Positions 20,184-29,827 of a DNA stretch of 64,000 bases are shown here, piece by piece. Made by a program: the position numbers and the translations under genes. Under the pieces are notes generated by a model, which was given only the letters and a program-made list of their open reading frames with translations, was not told where the DNA came from and ran no database searches. Within the stretch, counting starts at the first letter, position 1. The number at the start of each line of letters is the position of its first letter. The DNA comes from Oscillospiraceae bacterium. Its GTDB lineage: Bacteria > Bacillota > Clostridia > Oscillospirales > Acutalibacteraceae. The stretch spans positions 32,746-96,745 of the forward strand of contig SVQA01000008.1 in assembly GCA_015065545.1 (NCBI GenBank), in the 5' to 3' direction.

Positions 20184-23100
20184 ATGAAGACGAAGAAAAA
20201 CTTTGCCAGAAAAGCATTAAGCATCTTCCTTTGCTTATTGCTTACACTTTCTACTGTTCTTGTTGCAGGTATTGCTACTACCTCTGCAGGTGCGGAAGAA
20301 GGTATTTACCTCAGAGGTAATATGAACGGTTGGAACTGCTACGAACAGTACAAGTTCGTAGACGAGGGTAACGGCATATTCACTCTGGTTCTTGACATGA
20401 CAGGCGGTAACTATGAGTTCAAGATTGCAACTCCCACCTGGAGTGTTTCCATCGGTAACGAAAAGAACGACGATGACAATGCTCATCTTGTTATTGAGGC
20501 AGACTCTATCATCAAATTTACTGCCAACACAAAGACAAGAGATTACACAGCAGAGTCTATGAACACCAAGTCTGACTTCACTCTGGGTGCTACAGCTCAG
20601 ACTATCGAAGCAGAAAATTACACCTACGCACTTGGCGCAGTAAGCGTTTGGGAGGATTCCAATGCATCTGCAGGTAAGTACGTTGGTGCTTTCGACGAGG
20701 GCGACAGCCTTAACTATGGTGTGACTGTTTCCGGCGACAAGGCTCAGACATACAGATTTGAGATTTCCGTTGCTTCCGAAACAGATAACGGTGAGTTTGA
20801 CTTCACAGCAGGCGAGGATGCTTTCCCCGTATCCTTCTCTTCCTCAGGTGCATGGCAGACCTACAAGACTGTTGTTGTTACAAAAACACTCAACCCCGGC
20901 TACAACAGAATCACAATCGATAACGTAGGCGGTACATACAATGTTGATAAGATTGTTGTAACTCCCGTTTCGGCTGCAGATGCAGTAGCTAAGGGTGAGA
21001 CAACTCTTAATTTTGCAGGCTTTGACGCAGCATCTGATACAGCTCTCATCAAGGATGGCGTGTTTACAAACGCAGGCGTAGGCGAGTATGTATCCCTTAT
21101 CGTTAAGCCCGAGCTTGACGGTGTTTATACAGTAACACTCGACTGTGAGAAGGTACTCCTCGTTGTTAATGGTATGAAATACGAGAGCGGTGACAGTGTT
21201 GTACTCGAGGGTGAGACTGAGCTTCTTGTTTTTGCAAACGAGGCAAATGCAACCGTGAGCAAGGTTGACTTCAAGTATGTCGAAAATGTTGAGCAGATGG
21301 GTTATCTCATTCGCGACGGAAAAACAACGGGCTACCGTTTTGCAAACACATTTGCAATTGACAAAATCGTTATCACAGCACCTGCTGTTGACGGCGAAGA
21401 GAATGATAGCAAGGTAATCCTTTCCAACGGTAAGGTTATTGATACTACCGATATGTACAAGGATGGCGCTGTTAATCTTGAGTTCGAAACAGCAGAGAAC
21501 ATTACATGGTTTGTATACGATGCAGCAAACGCTTCACAGGCTTATATCAATGTGTTCGGTACAAAGGATATGGCATCTGCTACCGATATTGCACTTGGCG
21601 GCTACACAAGCACAGTTTCCGGCTGGTGCAACACAGCAGAGTATCCCTACGAGACAACAGTCGTTTCCGAGGGTAAACTTGGTTTTGGTTTTGACAAAGA
21701 AGTAACTGTAGAGAAGATTGTTGTTATCGGCAAGGACAATACTATTCCTGCAAAGGCAACTCTTACAACTGCTGATAACAAGAAGGTAGAAATTACAGGT
21801 ACAAAGGTAAATAACGACGTTGTGTTTGAGATTGAGGATACATATTCCTTCGGTTTCTATCTTGATTTTGGTAAGGAAGTAACTTATACAGCAATTCAGG
21901 TTTATGGTGATGACTCCTATAAAGGTGCATCCAAGAACGTAAGCTCTGTACAGGATTACACACTCTTTGCAAACGGTCTTACAGAGGATGACTCCCGTGT
22001 TGTTGCTAACACAGGCGACCATATCCTTACATCCGAGACAGGTTCTGACAGAGAGTGGAACTACAATCCCGAAATCGTAGGCGAGGCTCCTTACTTCCAT
22101 GCTCCCAACACACCTCTTGCAGAGGCTGCATACAACCTCACAATGGAAGAGATATTCAAGAGCATTAACTACGACGAAACATTCGGCGACGTATTCTACA
22201 CAGGTACAAACTGGCACAAGGTTTGGACTCGTGATACAGCTATTTCTATGCAGTACATCCTTTCCTGGATGTTCCCTGAGATTTCCACAAACTGTGCAAA
22301 CGCTAAGGTAGTTGGCAAAGACGGCAACCTTACCTTCGAAGAAGATACAGGTACAGGCGGTTCTTACCCCGTATCCACAGACCGTATTATTATGATGCTT
22401 GCTGTTTGGGAGACATATCTTGCAGACGGCAACCTTGAAACTCTTGAGTACTTCTACGAAGTAGCATCCAATACAATAGAGCAGGACTACACAGTAGTTT
22501 ACGATAAGGAAGCAGGCCTCTTCCGCGGTGAAACCTGCGGTCTTGACCACAGAGATAAGACCTATGGTGACTGGACAGGCGAAGACGATCAGAACGGTAT
22601 CGTTAACATTGCAGAAAGCAAAGCAGCTTCTACAAACATTATTTATTGTCAGGCTATGAAGATTCTCGCTGAAGCAGCAGAGATTCTTGACAAAGAAGAC
22701 GAAGCGGTAGCTTGGGCAGAGCTTGCAGCAGACCTTGAGGATGCAATTGCAAAGAGACTCTGGCACGACGAGCTCGGCACATACTCCTCTTGGGAGTATC
22801 CCGACTGGATGGGTTCCCCCCTTGCTTACAAGCAGGATGTACTTGCTAACGGCTACGCAGTATGGTACAACATCGGCGGTCAGGAAAAATCTGACTCCAT
22901 TATGGAAAACCACACACTCGTAAACTTTGGTGCAAACACTGTATATCCCCAGAAGAATGCAGCTCGCTGGACAGATTACAAATACCATGATTCAGGTGTA
23001 TGGCCCGGTTGGGAAGCACTCCTTATGATTGGTGCAGTTAATAACGCAAACGAAAACAACCTTCTTGCAGAAGAAATCTGGAACTCCTGTATCCGTGGTG

Positions 23101-24704
23101 CAGTAGCTTGTCTTACAAACTACGAGGTTATCGACTACGAAACAGGTGAAGGCTTACACTCCACACAGCAGCTCTGGTCTGTTGCAGCTACAATGGCAGG
23201 CTATTACAGAGTTCTCTTCGGTATGGAGTACACAACAGAGGGTATCACATTTGACCCCTATGTTCCCGAGTGGATGGATGGTCCCTTCTATGCAGGTAAC
23301 TACAAGTACAGAGATGCAGTTCTCGACCTTGAGCTTATCGGCAGGGGCGACACAGTAGCTGAAATGTATGTAAACGGCGAGAAGGTAGCAAACGACTATG
23401 TTCTTCCCACAAACGCAAAGGGCGAGTATTCTATCAAGATCGTTCTTTCTGACAGTGGTGCAGAAGATATCATCAACCTCAAGGCAGAGAACACAGCAAA
23501 GGCTCCCAATGCTCCCAACAGAGTAACACTTTCCGGTGGAAAGCTTACCTGGAATGCAGTAAATAACTGCACATACAAGGTATGGACAGGTACAGAGTAT
23601 GTTGATGTTGACACAACAAGCTACACAATCGACACAACTAAGTACGGTGTTTACTCAGTAGTAGCAGTTGACAAGACAACAGGTATCTGGTCTGAGCTCT
23701 CTGCTCCTAAGGAGTACAATCCCACAGGTACAAAGGTAACTGTTAACGCAAACAACTACTACGACAAGTCTCCCGCTGTTTCCGGTGCTGTTGATAACGA
23801 AAATACAAAGACAGTTTATTTTACAAATAACAAGGGTTGGAGTACTGTAAATATCTTCTTCTGGGGTGGTTCTACAGAAGCAGGCTGGCCCGGCGAGGCT
23901 ATGAATTACGTTGGTAAGAATGAAGGCGGCGAGGATGTATACTGCTACTCCATTCCCAAGGATACTCCCAATATTATCTTCAACAACGGCTCCGAGCAGA
24001 CTGTTGATATTACCACAGGTGTTGAGGATAACGCAGGCTTCTACCTTGATAAAAACAATGGTAAGTGGACTGTAGGCACATGGACTAACGAAACCTTCAA
24101 GCCTTCAGACGGTGCAGGCGCAGCAGGCGGATTTACAACTAAGGTTACAATTCCTTCCGACGGCGTATATCAGCTTTCTGTAATCCACTCCAATCAGGGA
24201 GATCCCACCGCAGGTATCACAGCAGCTATCCGCTCTGTATATATTGACGGCGAGGATGTTGGTTCTCTTGTATTCCCCGCAATGAGCTTTACAAAGCAGA
24301 CAAGCTCACATCTGAGACTTGAGCTCACAAAGGGCGAGCACGAGATTACTATCAAGTATGATACAGACAACTGGTTTGACAGAAATATGTCTCAGGCACA
24401 CGGCGGTAGAGACAACAATGTAACATACCACACAATTCAGTTTGCTCGTACAGGTGACATCGTTGAGAAGCCCATAGTGACTCTCGTTACCGGTGACGCA
24501 GACGGCGACAGCAAGGTAAACGTTAAGGATGCTACAGCTATCCAGAAGCACGTTGCAGGTCTTATCACTCTTACAGCTGACGGCGTTAAGGCTGCAGATG
24601 TAGATGCTAACACTCAGGTAAACGTTAAGGATGCTACAGCTATCCAGAAGCACATCGCAGGTATCGATACAGGCTTCGATATTGAAAAACCTTTCGAAAA
24701 ATAA
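20184..24704 (+). CDS. Secreted dockerin multi-domain carbohydrate-active protein: N-terminal starch-binding-like domain, CBM6/35-like, six-hairpin glycosidase-like, CBM26-like, second CBM, dockerin
   Basis: YLRGNMNGWNCYEQYKF..; QTIEAENYTYALG..; NWHKVWTRDTAISMQYILSWMFPE..KYHDSGVWPGWEALLMIGA..LHSTQQLWSVAATMAGYYRVLFGM; VYFTNNKGWSTVNIFFWGG..AGWPGEAM; GDADGDSKVNVKDATAIQKHVAGL..DVDANTQVNVKDATAIQKHIAGI. Confidence 0.85.
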   Translation: MKTKKNFARKALSIFLCLLLTLSTVLVAGIATTSAGAEEGIYLRGNMNGWNCYEQYKFVDEGNGIFTLVLDMTGGNYEFKIATPTWSVSIGNEKNDDDNAHLVIEADSIIKFTANTKTRDYTAESMNTKSDFTLGATAQTIEAENYTYALGAVSVWEDSNASAGKYVGAFDEGDSLNYGVTVSGDKAQTYRFEISVASETDNGEFDFTAGEDAFPVSFSSSGAWQTYKTVVVTKTLNPGYNRITIDNVGGTYNVDKIVVTPVSAADAVAKGETTLNFAGFDAASDTALIKDGVFTNAGVGEYVSLIVKPELDGVYTVTLDCEKVLLVVNGMKYESGDSVVLEGETELLVFANEANATVSKVDFKYVENVEQMGYLIRDGKTTGYRFANTFAIDKIVITAPAVDGEENDSKVILSNGKVIDTTDMYKDGAVNLEFETAENITWFVYDAANASQAYINVFGTKDMASATDIALGGYTSTVSGWCNTAEYPYETTVVSEGKLGFGFDKEVTVEKIVVIGKDNTIPAKATLTTADNKKVEITGTKVNNDVVFEIEDTYSFGFYLDFGKEVTYTAIQVYGDDSYKGASKNVSSVQDYTLFANGLTEDDSRVVANTGDHILTSETGSDREWNYNPEIVGEAPYFHAPNTPLAEAAYNLTMEEIFKSINYDETFGDVFYTGTNWHKVWTRDTAISMQYILSWMFPEISTNCANAKVVGKDGNLTFEEDTGTGGSYPVSTDRIIMMLAVWETYLADGNLETLEYFYEVASNTIEQDYTVVYDKEAGLFRGETCGLDHRDKTYGDWTGEDDQNGIVNIAESKAASTNIIYCQAMKILAEAAEILDKEDEAVAWAELAADLEDAIAKRLWHDELGTYSSWEYPDWMGSPLAYKQDVLANGYAVWYNIGGQEKSDSIMENHTLVNFGANTVYPQKNAARWTDYKYHDSGVWPGWEALLMIGAVNNANENNLLAEEIWNSCIRGAVACLTNYEVIDYETGEGLHSTQQLWSVAATMAGYYRVLFGMEYTTEGITFDPYVPEWMDGPFYAGNYKYRDAVLDLELIGRGDTVAEMYVNGEKVANDYVLPTNAKGEYSIKIVLSDSGAEDIINLKAENTAKAPNAPNRVTLSGGKLTWNAVNNCTYKVWTGTEYVDVDTTSYTIDTTKYGVYSVVAVDKTTGIWSELSAPKEYNPTGTKVTVNANNYYDKSPAVSGAVDNENTKTVYFTNNKGWSTVNIFFWGGSTEAGWPGEAMNYVGKNEGGEDVYCYSIPKDTPNIIFNNGSEQTVDITTGVEDNAGFYLDKNNGKWTVGTWTNETFKPSDGAGAAGGFTTKVTIPSDGVYQLSVIHSNQGDPTAGITAAIRSVYIDGEDVGSLVFPAMSFTKQTSSHLRLELTKGEHEITIKYDTDNWFDRNMSQAHGGRDNNVTYHTIQFARTGDIVEKPIVTLVTGDADGDSKVNVKDATAIQKHVAGLITLTADGVKAADVDANTQVNVKDATAIQKHIAGIDTGFDIEKPFEK

Positions 24705-24739
24705 ATCTTGGTTATGCTTTAATTAACCGATAAATCCAC

Positions 24740-24775
24740 AAGGTCCCCGGGTAAAAACGGGGACCTTACTTTTTG
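24740..24775 (+). terminator. Rho-independent terminator
   Basis: AAGGTCCCCG-ggtaaaaa-CGGGGACCTT then acTTTTT. Confidence 0.85.
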
Positions 24776-24912
24776 CTGTTTTAAATAACCCTTTGAGTTT
24801 TTAATTATCTTGTGTTACAATGTTTTACATTTTCCTTGGAACTGTTGATTAGAAGAAAAGTTTGTGATATAATTAACAATCTAATATTATTTTAGTTTTT
24901 GAGGCTACGATT

Positions 24913-26334
24913 ATGAGGAAATTTGACACAAAAGTGCAACATCTTAAATACAAGGTACTTCGTGAAGTTGCTCGGCATGCATGGAATGATACTCTGCTTG
25001 AGAATGTTCTTGATATTCCCAAGGAGATTGTTCCCGGTAAAACTCCCACAATGCGATGCTGTGTATATAAGGAAAGAGCAATTCTTTCCGAGCGAGTGCG
25101 TATTGCTATGGGTGGAAATAAGGATAATCCGAATGTCATAGAGGTTATTGACATTGCTTGCGACGAATGTCCTGCAGCAGGCTATGAGGTCACATCTTCC
25201 TGCAGAGGCTGTCTTGCACACAGGTGTGAGGATGTATGTAAATTCGGTGCAATTTCCTTCGACCATAACCATGTGGCGCATATTGATAAATCCAAGTGTG
25301 TCGAGTGTGGTGCCTGTGCAAAGGTTTGTCCTTATTCCGCTATTGTGAATCGTAAGCGTCCCTGTCAGATTGCATGCAAGGTTAAGGCGATTTCCATAAC
25401 AAAAGATAATTCTGCTCAGATTGATGACAATAAATGCATTGGTTGCGGTGCTTGTGTTTATCAGTGCCCGTTTGGAGCAATTACAGATAAATCTTATATT
25501 CTTGACGCAATTGATTTGATTAAGAAGAGCGAGAATAATAAAAAATACAAGGTATATGCAATGGTTGCTCCTGCTATTTCCGGTCAGTTTAATTATGCAA
25601 AAGCAGGACAGGTTATCAAGGGTCTACGTGAGCTTGGCTTTTTCGAGGTATGGGAGGCAGCATTGGGTGCCGATATGGTAGCTCAGGCAGAAAGTGAAGA
25701 GCTTATGGAAAAAGGCTTCCTCACAAGCTCCTGTTGCCCGGCTTTTGTAGATTTTGTTAAGAAAAATTATCCTTCTATGGCAGATAATGTTTCTAACAAT
25801 TTATCGCCAATGGCTACTCTTGCCAAATACATCAAAGGAAAAGATAGCTCAGCAAAAGTTGTGTTTATCGGTCCTTGCACAGCCAAGAAGGCAGAAGCAC
25901 AGCAGGAAAAGGTAAAGCCTTACGTAGACTCGGTTGTAACCTTTGAGGAGCTGCAGGCTCTTTTTGACAGCCGTGATATAGATATTACAACTCTTGAGGA
26001 AGAGGAGCTGGACAGTGCGTCCTATTTTGGCAGGATTTTTGCCCGTTGCGGCGGACTTGCCGATGCTGTCAAAGAAGGTATTGCAGAAAGCAACAAGGAT
26101 TTTGAGCTTAAAGCGGTTTCTTGTGACGGAATTGAGGCTTGTAAAGTAACTATGCTCAAAAAGAGCAAAAATCTTATAGATGTGAATTTTATTGAGGGTA
26201 TGGCTTGCAGCGGCGGTTGTATCGGCGGTGCAGGATGCCTTACTCATGGTGAAATAAACAGAAAAAAGGTAGAAGAGCAAGCGAAGAAGTCCTCGGCTAA
26301 AACTATTGCAGAATCCTTGTCTTCTCTGGATTAA
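24913..26334 (+). CDS. Divergent monomeric [FeFe]-hydrogenase-like protein with ferredoxin domains
   Basis: 4Fe-4S motifs CVECGACAKVCP and CIGCGACVYQCP; H-cluster-like motifs TSSCCPAFVDFVKKNYP, GPCTAKKAEA, EGMACSGGCIGGAG. Confidence 0.88.
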   Translation: MRKFDTKVQHLKYKVLREVARHAWNDTLLENVLDIPKEIVPGKTPTMRCCVYKERAILSERVRIAMGGNKDNPNVIEVIDIACDECPAAGYEVTSSCRGCLAHRCEDVCKFGAISFDHNHVAHIDKSKCVECGACAKVCPYSAIVNRKRPCQIACKVKAISITKDNSAQIDDNKCIGCGACVYQCPFGAITDKSYILDAIDLIKKSENNKKYKVYAMVAPAISGQFNYAKAGQVIKGLRELGFFEVWEAALGADMVAQAESEELMEKGFLTSSCCPAFVDFVKKNYPSMADNVSNNLSPMATLAKYIKGKDSSAKVVFIGPCTAKKAEAQQEKVKPYVDSVVTFEELQALFDSRDIDITTLEEEELDSASYFGRIFARCGGLADAVKEGIAESNKDFELKAVSCDGIEACKVTMLKKSKNLIDVNFIEGMACSGGCIGGAGCLTHGEINRKKVEEQAKKSSAKTIAESLSSLD

Positions 26335-26346
26335 GGGGAATAGAAT

Positions 26347-26967
26347 ATGAGCAGATGTGTGATAATCGGCGGTGCTGATATATATAATTATGATAGGATG
26401 AAAAGCTATCTCACAAGTGAGGATTTTTATATCTTCTGCGACAGCGGGCTTAAGCATCTTTCTTCTTTGGGGGTTAAAGCTGACCTTATCGTCGGTGATT
26501 TTGATTCTCATCCTAAACCCGATACAGAAGGGGAAATGATTGTACTTCCCCGCGAAAAGGACGACACCGATACAATGTTTGCAGTAAAAGAGGGAATAAA
26601 GCGAGGCTTTGAGGAGTTTCTCCTTTTGGGTGTTGTGGGCGGCAGGCTTGACCATACCCTCGGCAATGTGTCAGCTCTTCTGTATCTTAATTCAAGAGGC
26701 AAAAAGGCTGCACTCGTAGACGATTATTCGGAAATTACTGTGGTTGCACAGGAAGAGGAGTTTGTGAAGGATAGCTTCCAATATTTTTCTCTTCTGAACA
26801 TTTCGGGAGTAGCGAGGGGGATTATGGTGGAGAATGCCAAATATCCCTTGAAGGATGCGGAGATTACCTGCGAATATCCCTATGGAATAAGTAACGAAGC
26901 AGAAAGAGGAAAGCGGGCAAAGGTATTGGTGAAAGAAGGCAGACTTTTGCTTGTAAAGGTTTTTTAA
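26347..26967 (+). CDS. thiN: Thiamine pyrophosphokinase
   Basis: DLIVGDFDSHPKP..REKDDTDTMFAVKEGI..LLLGVVGGRLDHTLGNVSAL. Confidence 0.92.
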   Translation: MSRCVIIGGADIYNYDRMKSYLTSEDFYIFCDSGLKHLSSLGVKADLIVGDFDSHPKPDTEGEMIVLPREKDDTDTMFAVKEGIKRGFEEFLLLGVVGGRLDHTLGNVSALLYLNSRGKKAALVDDYSEITVVAQEEEFVKDSFQYFSLLNISGVARGIMVENAKYPLKDAEITCEYPYGISNEAERGKRAKVLVKEGRLLLVKVF

Positions 26968-27066
26968 ATAAACACCCTGTATATCCTGAATATATTGAAT
27001 TACAGATTAAGAGATGATATAATTTTTACAGTTTATTTATACAGTGACTTCTTGGGAGAAAAAAGA

Positions 27067-28518
27067 GTGAAAAAGATATTTTTTAAGGTTTTACCGCTTT
27101 TCCTTGTTGCAATAATACTTGCGGCTTTTCTGTCGGTTTCGGCAAATGAAGAAGATTTTGAAAATACACATACAAATACGGGAGATCAGCGAGTTGATAT
27201 TGTCAGCATAGCAAAAACTCAGGTGGGCTATATGGAAGGGGACAATAATGACACCAAGTACGGCACTTGGTACGGGCTTCCCAATCAGCCTTGGTGTGCG
27301 ATGTTTGTAAGCTGGTGTGCACGAGAGGCAGAGGTGCCTCTGGATATACTGCGTAATTGTGCCATTGCTGCACCTGACCCCGGATATTTTGATATTCCCT
27401 TTTACGATGGCGAGGTTTACACTCCGAAGCAGGGTGATTTGTTCTTCACAAAAACCTTCAGCCACGTTGGTCTGGTTGACTACGTAGATGGTGAATACTT
27501 CTATACTGTCGAAGGTAATACAAACGATTCGGGCAGCAGTATGGGTATAGGTGTTTTCACTCTCAGACGTACTCTCAAGGATTATTACTTTGGGGTTCCC
27601 GATTATAACTATATTTCAAAGAATCATACCTGCGAGAAGGATGTGTTTGTAGAGTACAAGGAGGAGCATCCTCACAATGCAGTTTACAGATGCTCAGTTT
27701 GTGCAAAGCTTATAGATGACCTGACGGATGCTGGTAAGGTTCAGGGCTGTGTTTCTTGCAGCATACCCGAAAAGCCTGTTCTTTCTTTTTACAACGATAC
27801 CTTCCTCGGAGACTGGGCGGTAACCTTTGATTGGAAAGAATCTGATAATGCAACCTATTATGATTTTGTTTTGGAGGCTATGAGCCAAAACGGAGAGTGG
27901 CAGGAGTATGAATCTGCCTTGGGTGTTTTAGGCGGCTTTACCTGGCAGCTCCCCGAGGGCAGATACAGAGCACAGCTTACGGCGTTCAACGCAAGATACA
28001 AGGACGAAGAAAATCCCGACGGACTTTATGCACAGAGCGGATATAAGGAGTTCTCGATAGGTAAGGTGGCATATACAATAACATATAATTTGAATGACGG
28101 CAGTGAAAGCAAAAGCGTACAGACAAAGTATCAGGGTTTGCCGACTATGCTCAGCACCGAAGAGCCCTTGAGGGAAGGCTATGCTTTTATGGGCTGGTCA
28201 AGGGATGAGCTTGCGAAAAGGGCAGAGTATGTTTTAGGCGATCTTTTCTCTGAAGATGCATCTGTGGTGCTTTATGCGGTATGGCGTGACGAAAACTCCA
28301 CCCTGCTTTTAGGTGATGCTAACGAGGATGAGGTGGTGAACATCAAGGATGTAACCGCAATTCAGAAGCACCTTGCAGGTATTTCCTTTTTAAGCAGTGA
28401 AGCAGAGAGCATTGCAGATACAGATATGAACGGTGCAGTAAACATCAAGGATGCAACCGCAATTCAGAAGCACCTTGCAGGAATTTCCACCGGACTTCCT
28501 ATAGGCGAATTTATGTAA
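27067..28518 (+). CDS. Secreted CHAP-type amidase-like protein with InlB-like repeat and C-terminal dockerin
   Basis: GTG 27067 precedes a clean signal peptide (VKKIFFKVLPLFLVAIILAAFLSVSA). CHAP-like QVGYMEGDNNDTKYGTWYGLPNQPWCAMFVSWCA..GDLFFTKTFSHVGLV. Dockerin VVNIKDVTAIQKHLAGI..AVNIKDATAIQKHLAGI. Confidence 0.82.
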   Translation: MKKIFFKVLPLFLVAIILAAFLSVSANEEDFENTHTNTGDQRVDIVSIAKTQVGYMEGDNNDTKYGTWYGLPNQPWCAMFVSWCAREAEVPLDILRNCAIAAPDPGYFDIPFYDGEVYTPKQGDLFFTKTFSHVGLVDYVDGEYFYTVEGNTNDSGSSMGIGVFTLRRTLKDYYFGVPDYNYISKNHTCEKDVFVEYKEEHPHNAVYRCSVCAKLIDDLTDAGKVQGCVSCSIPEKPVLSFYNDTFLGDWAVTFDWKESDNATYYDFVLEAMSQNGEWQEYESALGVLGGFTWQLPEGRYRAQLTAFNARYKDEENPDGLYAQSGYKEFSIGKVAYTITYNLNDGSESKSVQTKYQGLPTMLSTEEPLREGYAFMGWSRDELAKRAEYVLGDLFSEDASVVLYAVWRDENSTLLLGDANEDEVVNIKDVTAIQKHLAGISFLSSEAESIADTDMNGAVNIKDATAIQKHLAGISTGLPIGEFM

Positions 28519-28538
28519 AAACAAATATGTATAGTAAT

Positions 28539-28577
28539 AAATGCTTCCTTTTGGGTTTTGGGAGCATTTATTTTTTT
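28539..28577 (+). terminator. Rho-independent terminator
   Basis: AAATGCTTCC..GGGAGCATTT then aTTTTTTT. Confidence 0.75.
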
Positions 28578-28626
28578 GAAAAGAGTTCAAAAAGATAAAA
28601 AAACAAAGAAAAATGAACAAAAACAG

Positions 28627-28655
28627 TTGACAACGTTTATTTTGTGTTGTATTAT
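28627..28655 (+). promoter_or_regulatory. Sigma-70-type promoter of ABC importer operon
   Basis: TTGACA, 17 bp, TATTAT, about 190 bp upstream of the 28847 start. Confidence 0.6.
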
Positions 28656-28846
28656 AAGGTAAATTGAACGCGAATGTCCTGAAAACATCTTGAATAAATG
28701 GTGAGGTCGGGGCGTTTTTTGTTTTTAAAAATAGAATTTCTGAACAAATAACAAGGGTTGTGCAGAGCTTTTCAAATTTCAGGAGTTTAAGTTTATCTGA
28801 TTTCTGATTAAGGCTTTGTATAACATCAAATCAGTGAGGTGTAAAA

Positions 28847-29827
28847 ATGAAGAAAGGTCTCATAATTTTACTTGTGATTACCCTTGCTTTTGCCGTTGTT
28901 GCAGGATTAGGCTCAAAGGACACAATCGTAGTCTGTGCTTCCTCAGAGCAATTTCGAAACGATGCTTTGCAGGAACAACTGGCAGAAGAGTTCCCTCAGT
29001 ACAATGTAGTAGTAAAGTATATGCCTACGGGTAACGCTGCTGCAAAGGTGCTGGCAGAGGGAGAAAAAACCGAGATTGATATTATTGTCGGTCTTGAGAC
29101 AGGCTACCTTAATAAGCTTAAGGACAACCTTGCGGATGTATCTGCATACAGCCATCTGGATTATGTTGACGGTCTTGGACTTGAGGATAATGATAACCTC
29201 TGGGTTACTTGGGAAAAGCAGGCAGGTGCTATTATTGTAAATACCGAAATCCTTGAGAAATACGGTCTTGAAGCTCCTCAAACCTACGACGACCTTTTGA
29301 AGCCTGAGTACAAAGGCTTGGTAGCAATGCCCAACCCCAACTCCTCCGGTACAGGCTATTTCTTCTATAAGAACTGGGTCAATGTGTGGGGCGATGAGGG
29401 AGCACTTGAGTATGTTGATAAGCTTTATCCCAACGTTAAGCAGTTTACCTCCTCGGGTTCCGGTCCCATCAAGCTTTTGAAGCAGGGCGAAATTGCAGTT
29501 GGTCTTGCACTTACCTTCCAGGCTGTGCAGGAAAGCAACGACGGTCAGCCCTTCGAGATTATCTTCCCCCCCGAAGGTTCTCCTTACTCACTCACAGGCA
29601 GTACCATTGTTAAGGGTCACGACGATAAGAAGGGTGTTGGAGAGGTTTTTGAGTTTATTGCAAACGATTTTCTTGAATACGATAAAGAAAACTTCTCTCC
29701 CGAAATGATTTATGAGGGCCAGACCCATAAGATTGAAAATTATCCTGCAGATTATAAATACGCAGATATGACAGGCATTCAGGATGCCGCAGAGAAAGAC
29801 AGGTTGAAGAAATTATGGAAATATTAA
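28847..29827 (+). CDS. ABC transporter substrate-binding protein (FbpA/PotD-like)
   Basis: Signal/anchor; TIVVCASSEQFRNDALQEQLAEEFPQYNVVVKYMPTGNAAAKV..ANTEILEKYGLEAPQTYDDLLKPEYKGLVAMPNPNSSGTGY-type fold. Confidence 0.85.
   Translation: MKKGLIILLVITLAFAVVAGLGSKDTIVVCASSEQFRNDALQEQLAEEFPQYNVVVKYMPTGNAAAKVLAEGEKTEIDIIVGLETGYLNKLKDNLADVSAYSHLDYVDGLGLEDNDNLWVTWEKQAGAIIVNTEILEKYGLEAPQTYDDLLKPEYKGLVAMPNPNSSGTGYFFYKNWVNVWGDEGALEYVDKLYPNVKQFTSSGSGPIKLLKQGEIAVGLALTFQAVQESNDGQPFEIIFPPEGSPYSLTGSTIVKGHDDKKGVGEVFEFIANDFLEYDKENFSPEMIYEGQTHKIENYPADYKYADMTGIQDAAEKDRLKKLWKY

Noticed and set aside
19963-20187. 74-aa ORF upstream of the dockerin glycosidase
   Set aside because: No convincing RBS or protein character; overlaps the likely promoter/leader of the 20184 gene.
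21534-22988. 484-aa minus-strand ORF opposite the dockerin glycosidase gene
   Set aside because: Shadow ORF: Cys/Val/Ile-rich implausible protein antisense to a strongly supported CDS, arising from codon bias. Same reasoning for 2220-2810, 3543-4151, 17466-18275, 47729-48655 and other antisense ORFs.
26995-27066. 5' extension of the CHAP-dockerin ORF
   Set aside because: The signal peptide begins cleanly at GTG 27067; the extension starts from a non-ATG codon and reads through promoter-like sequence.
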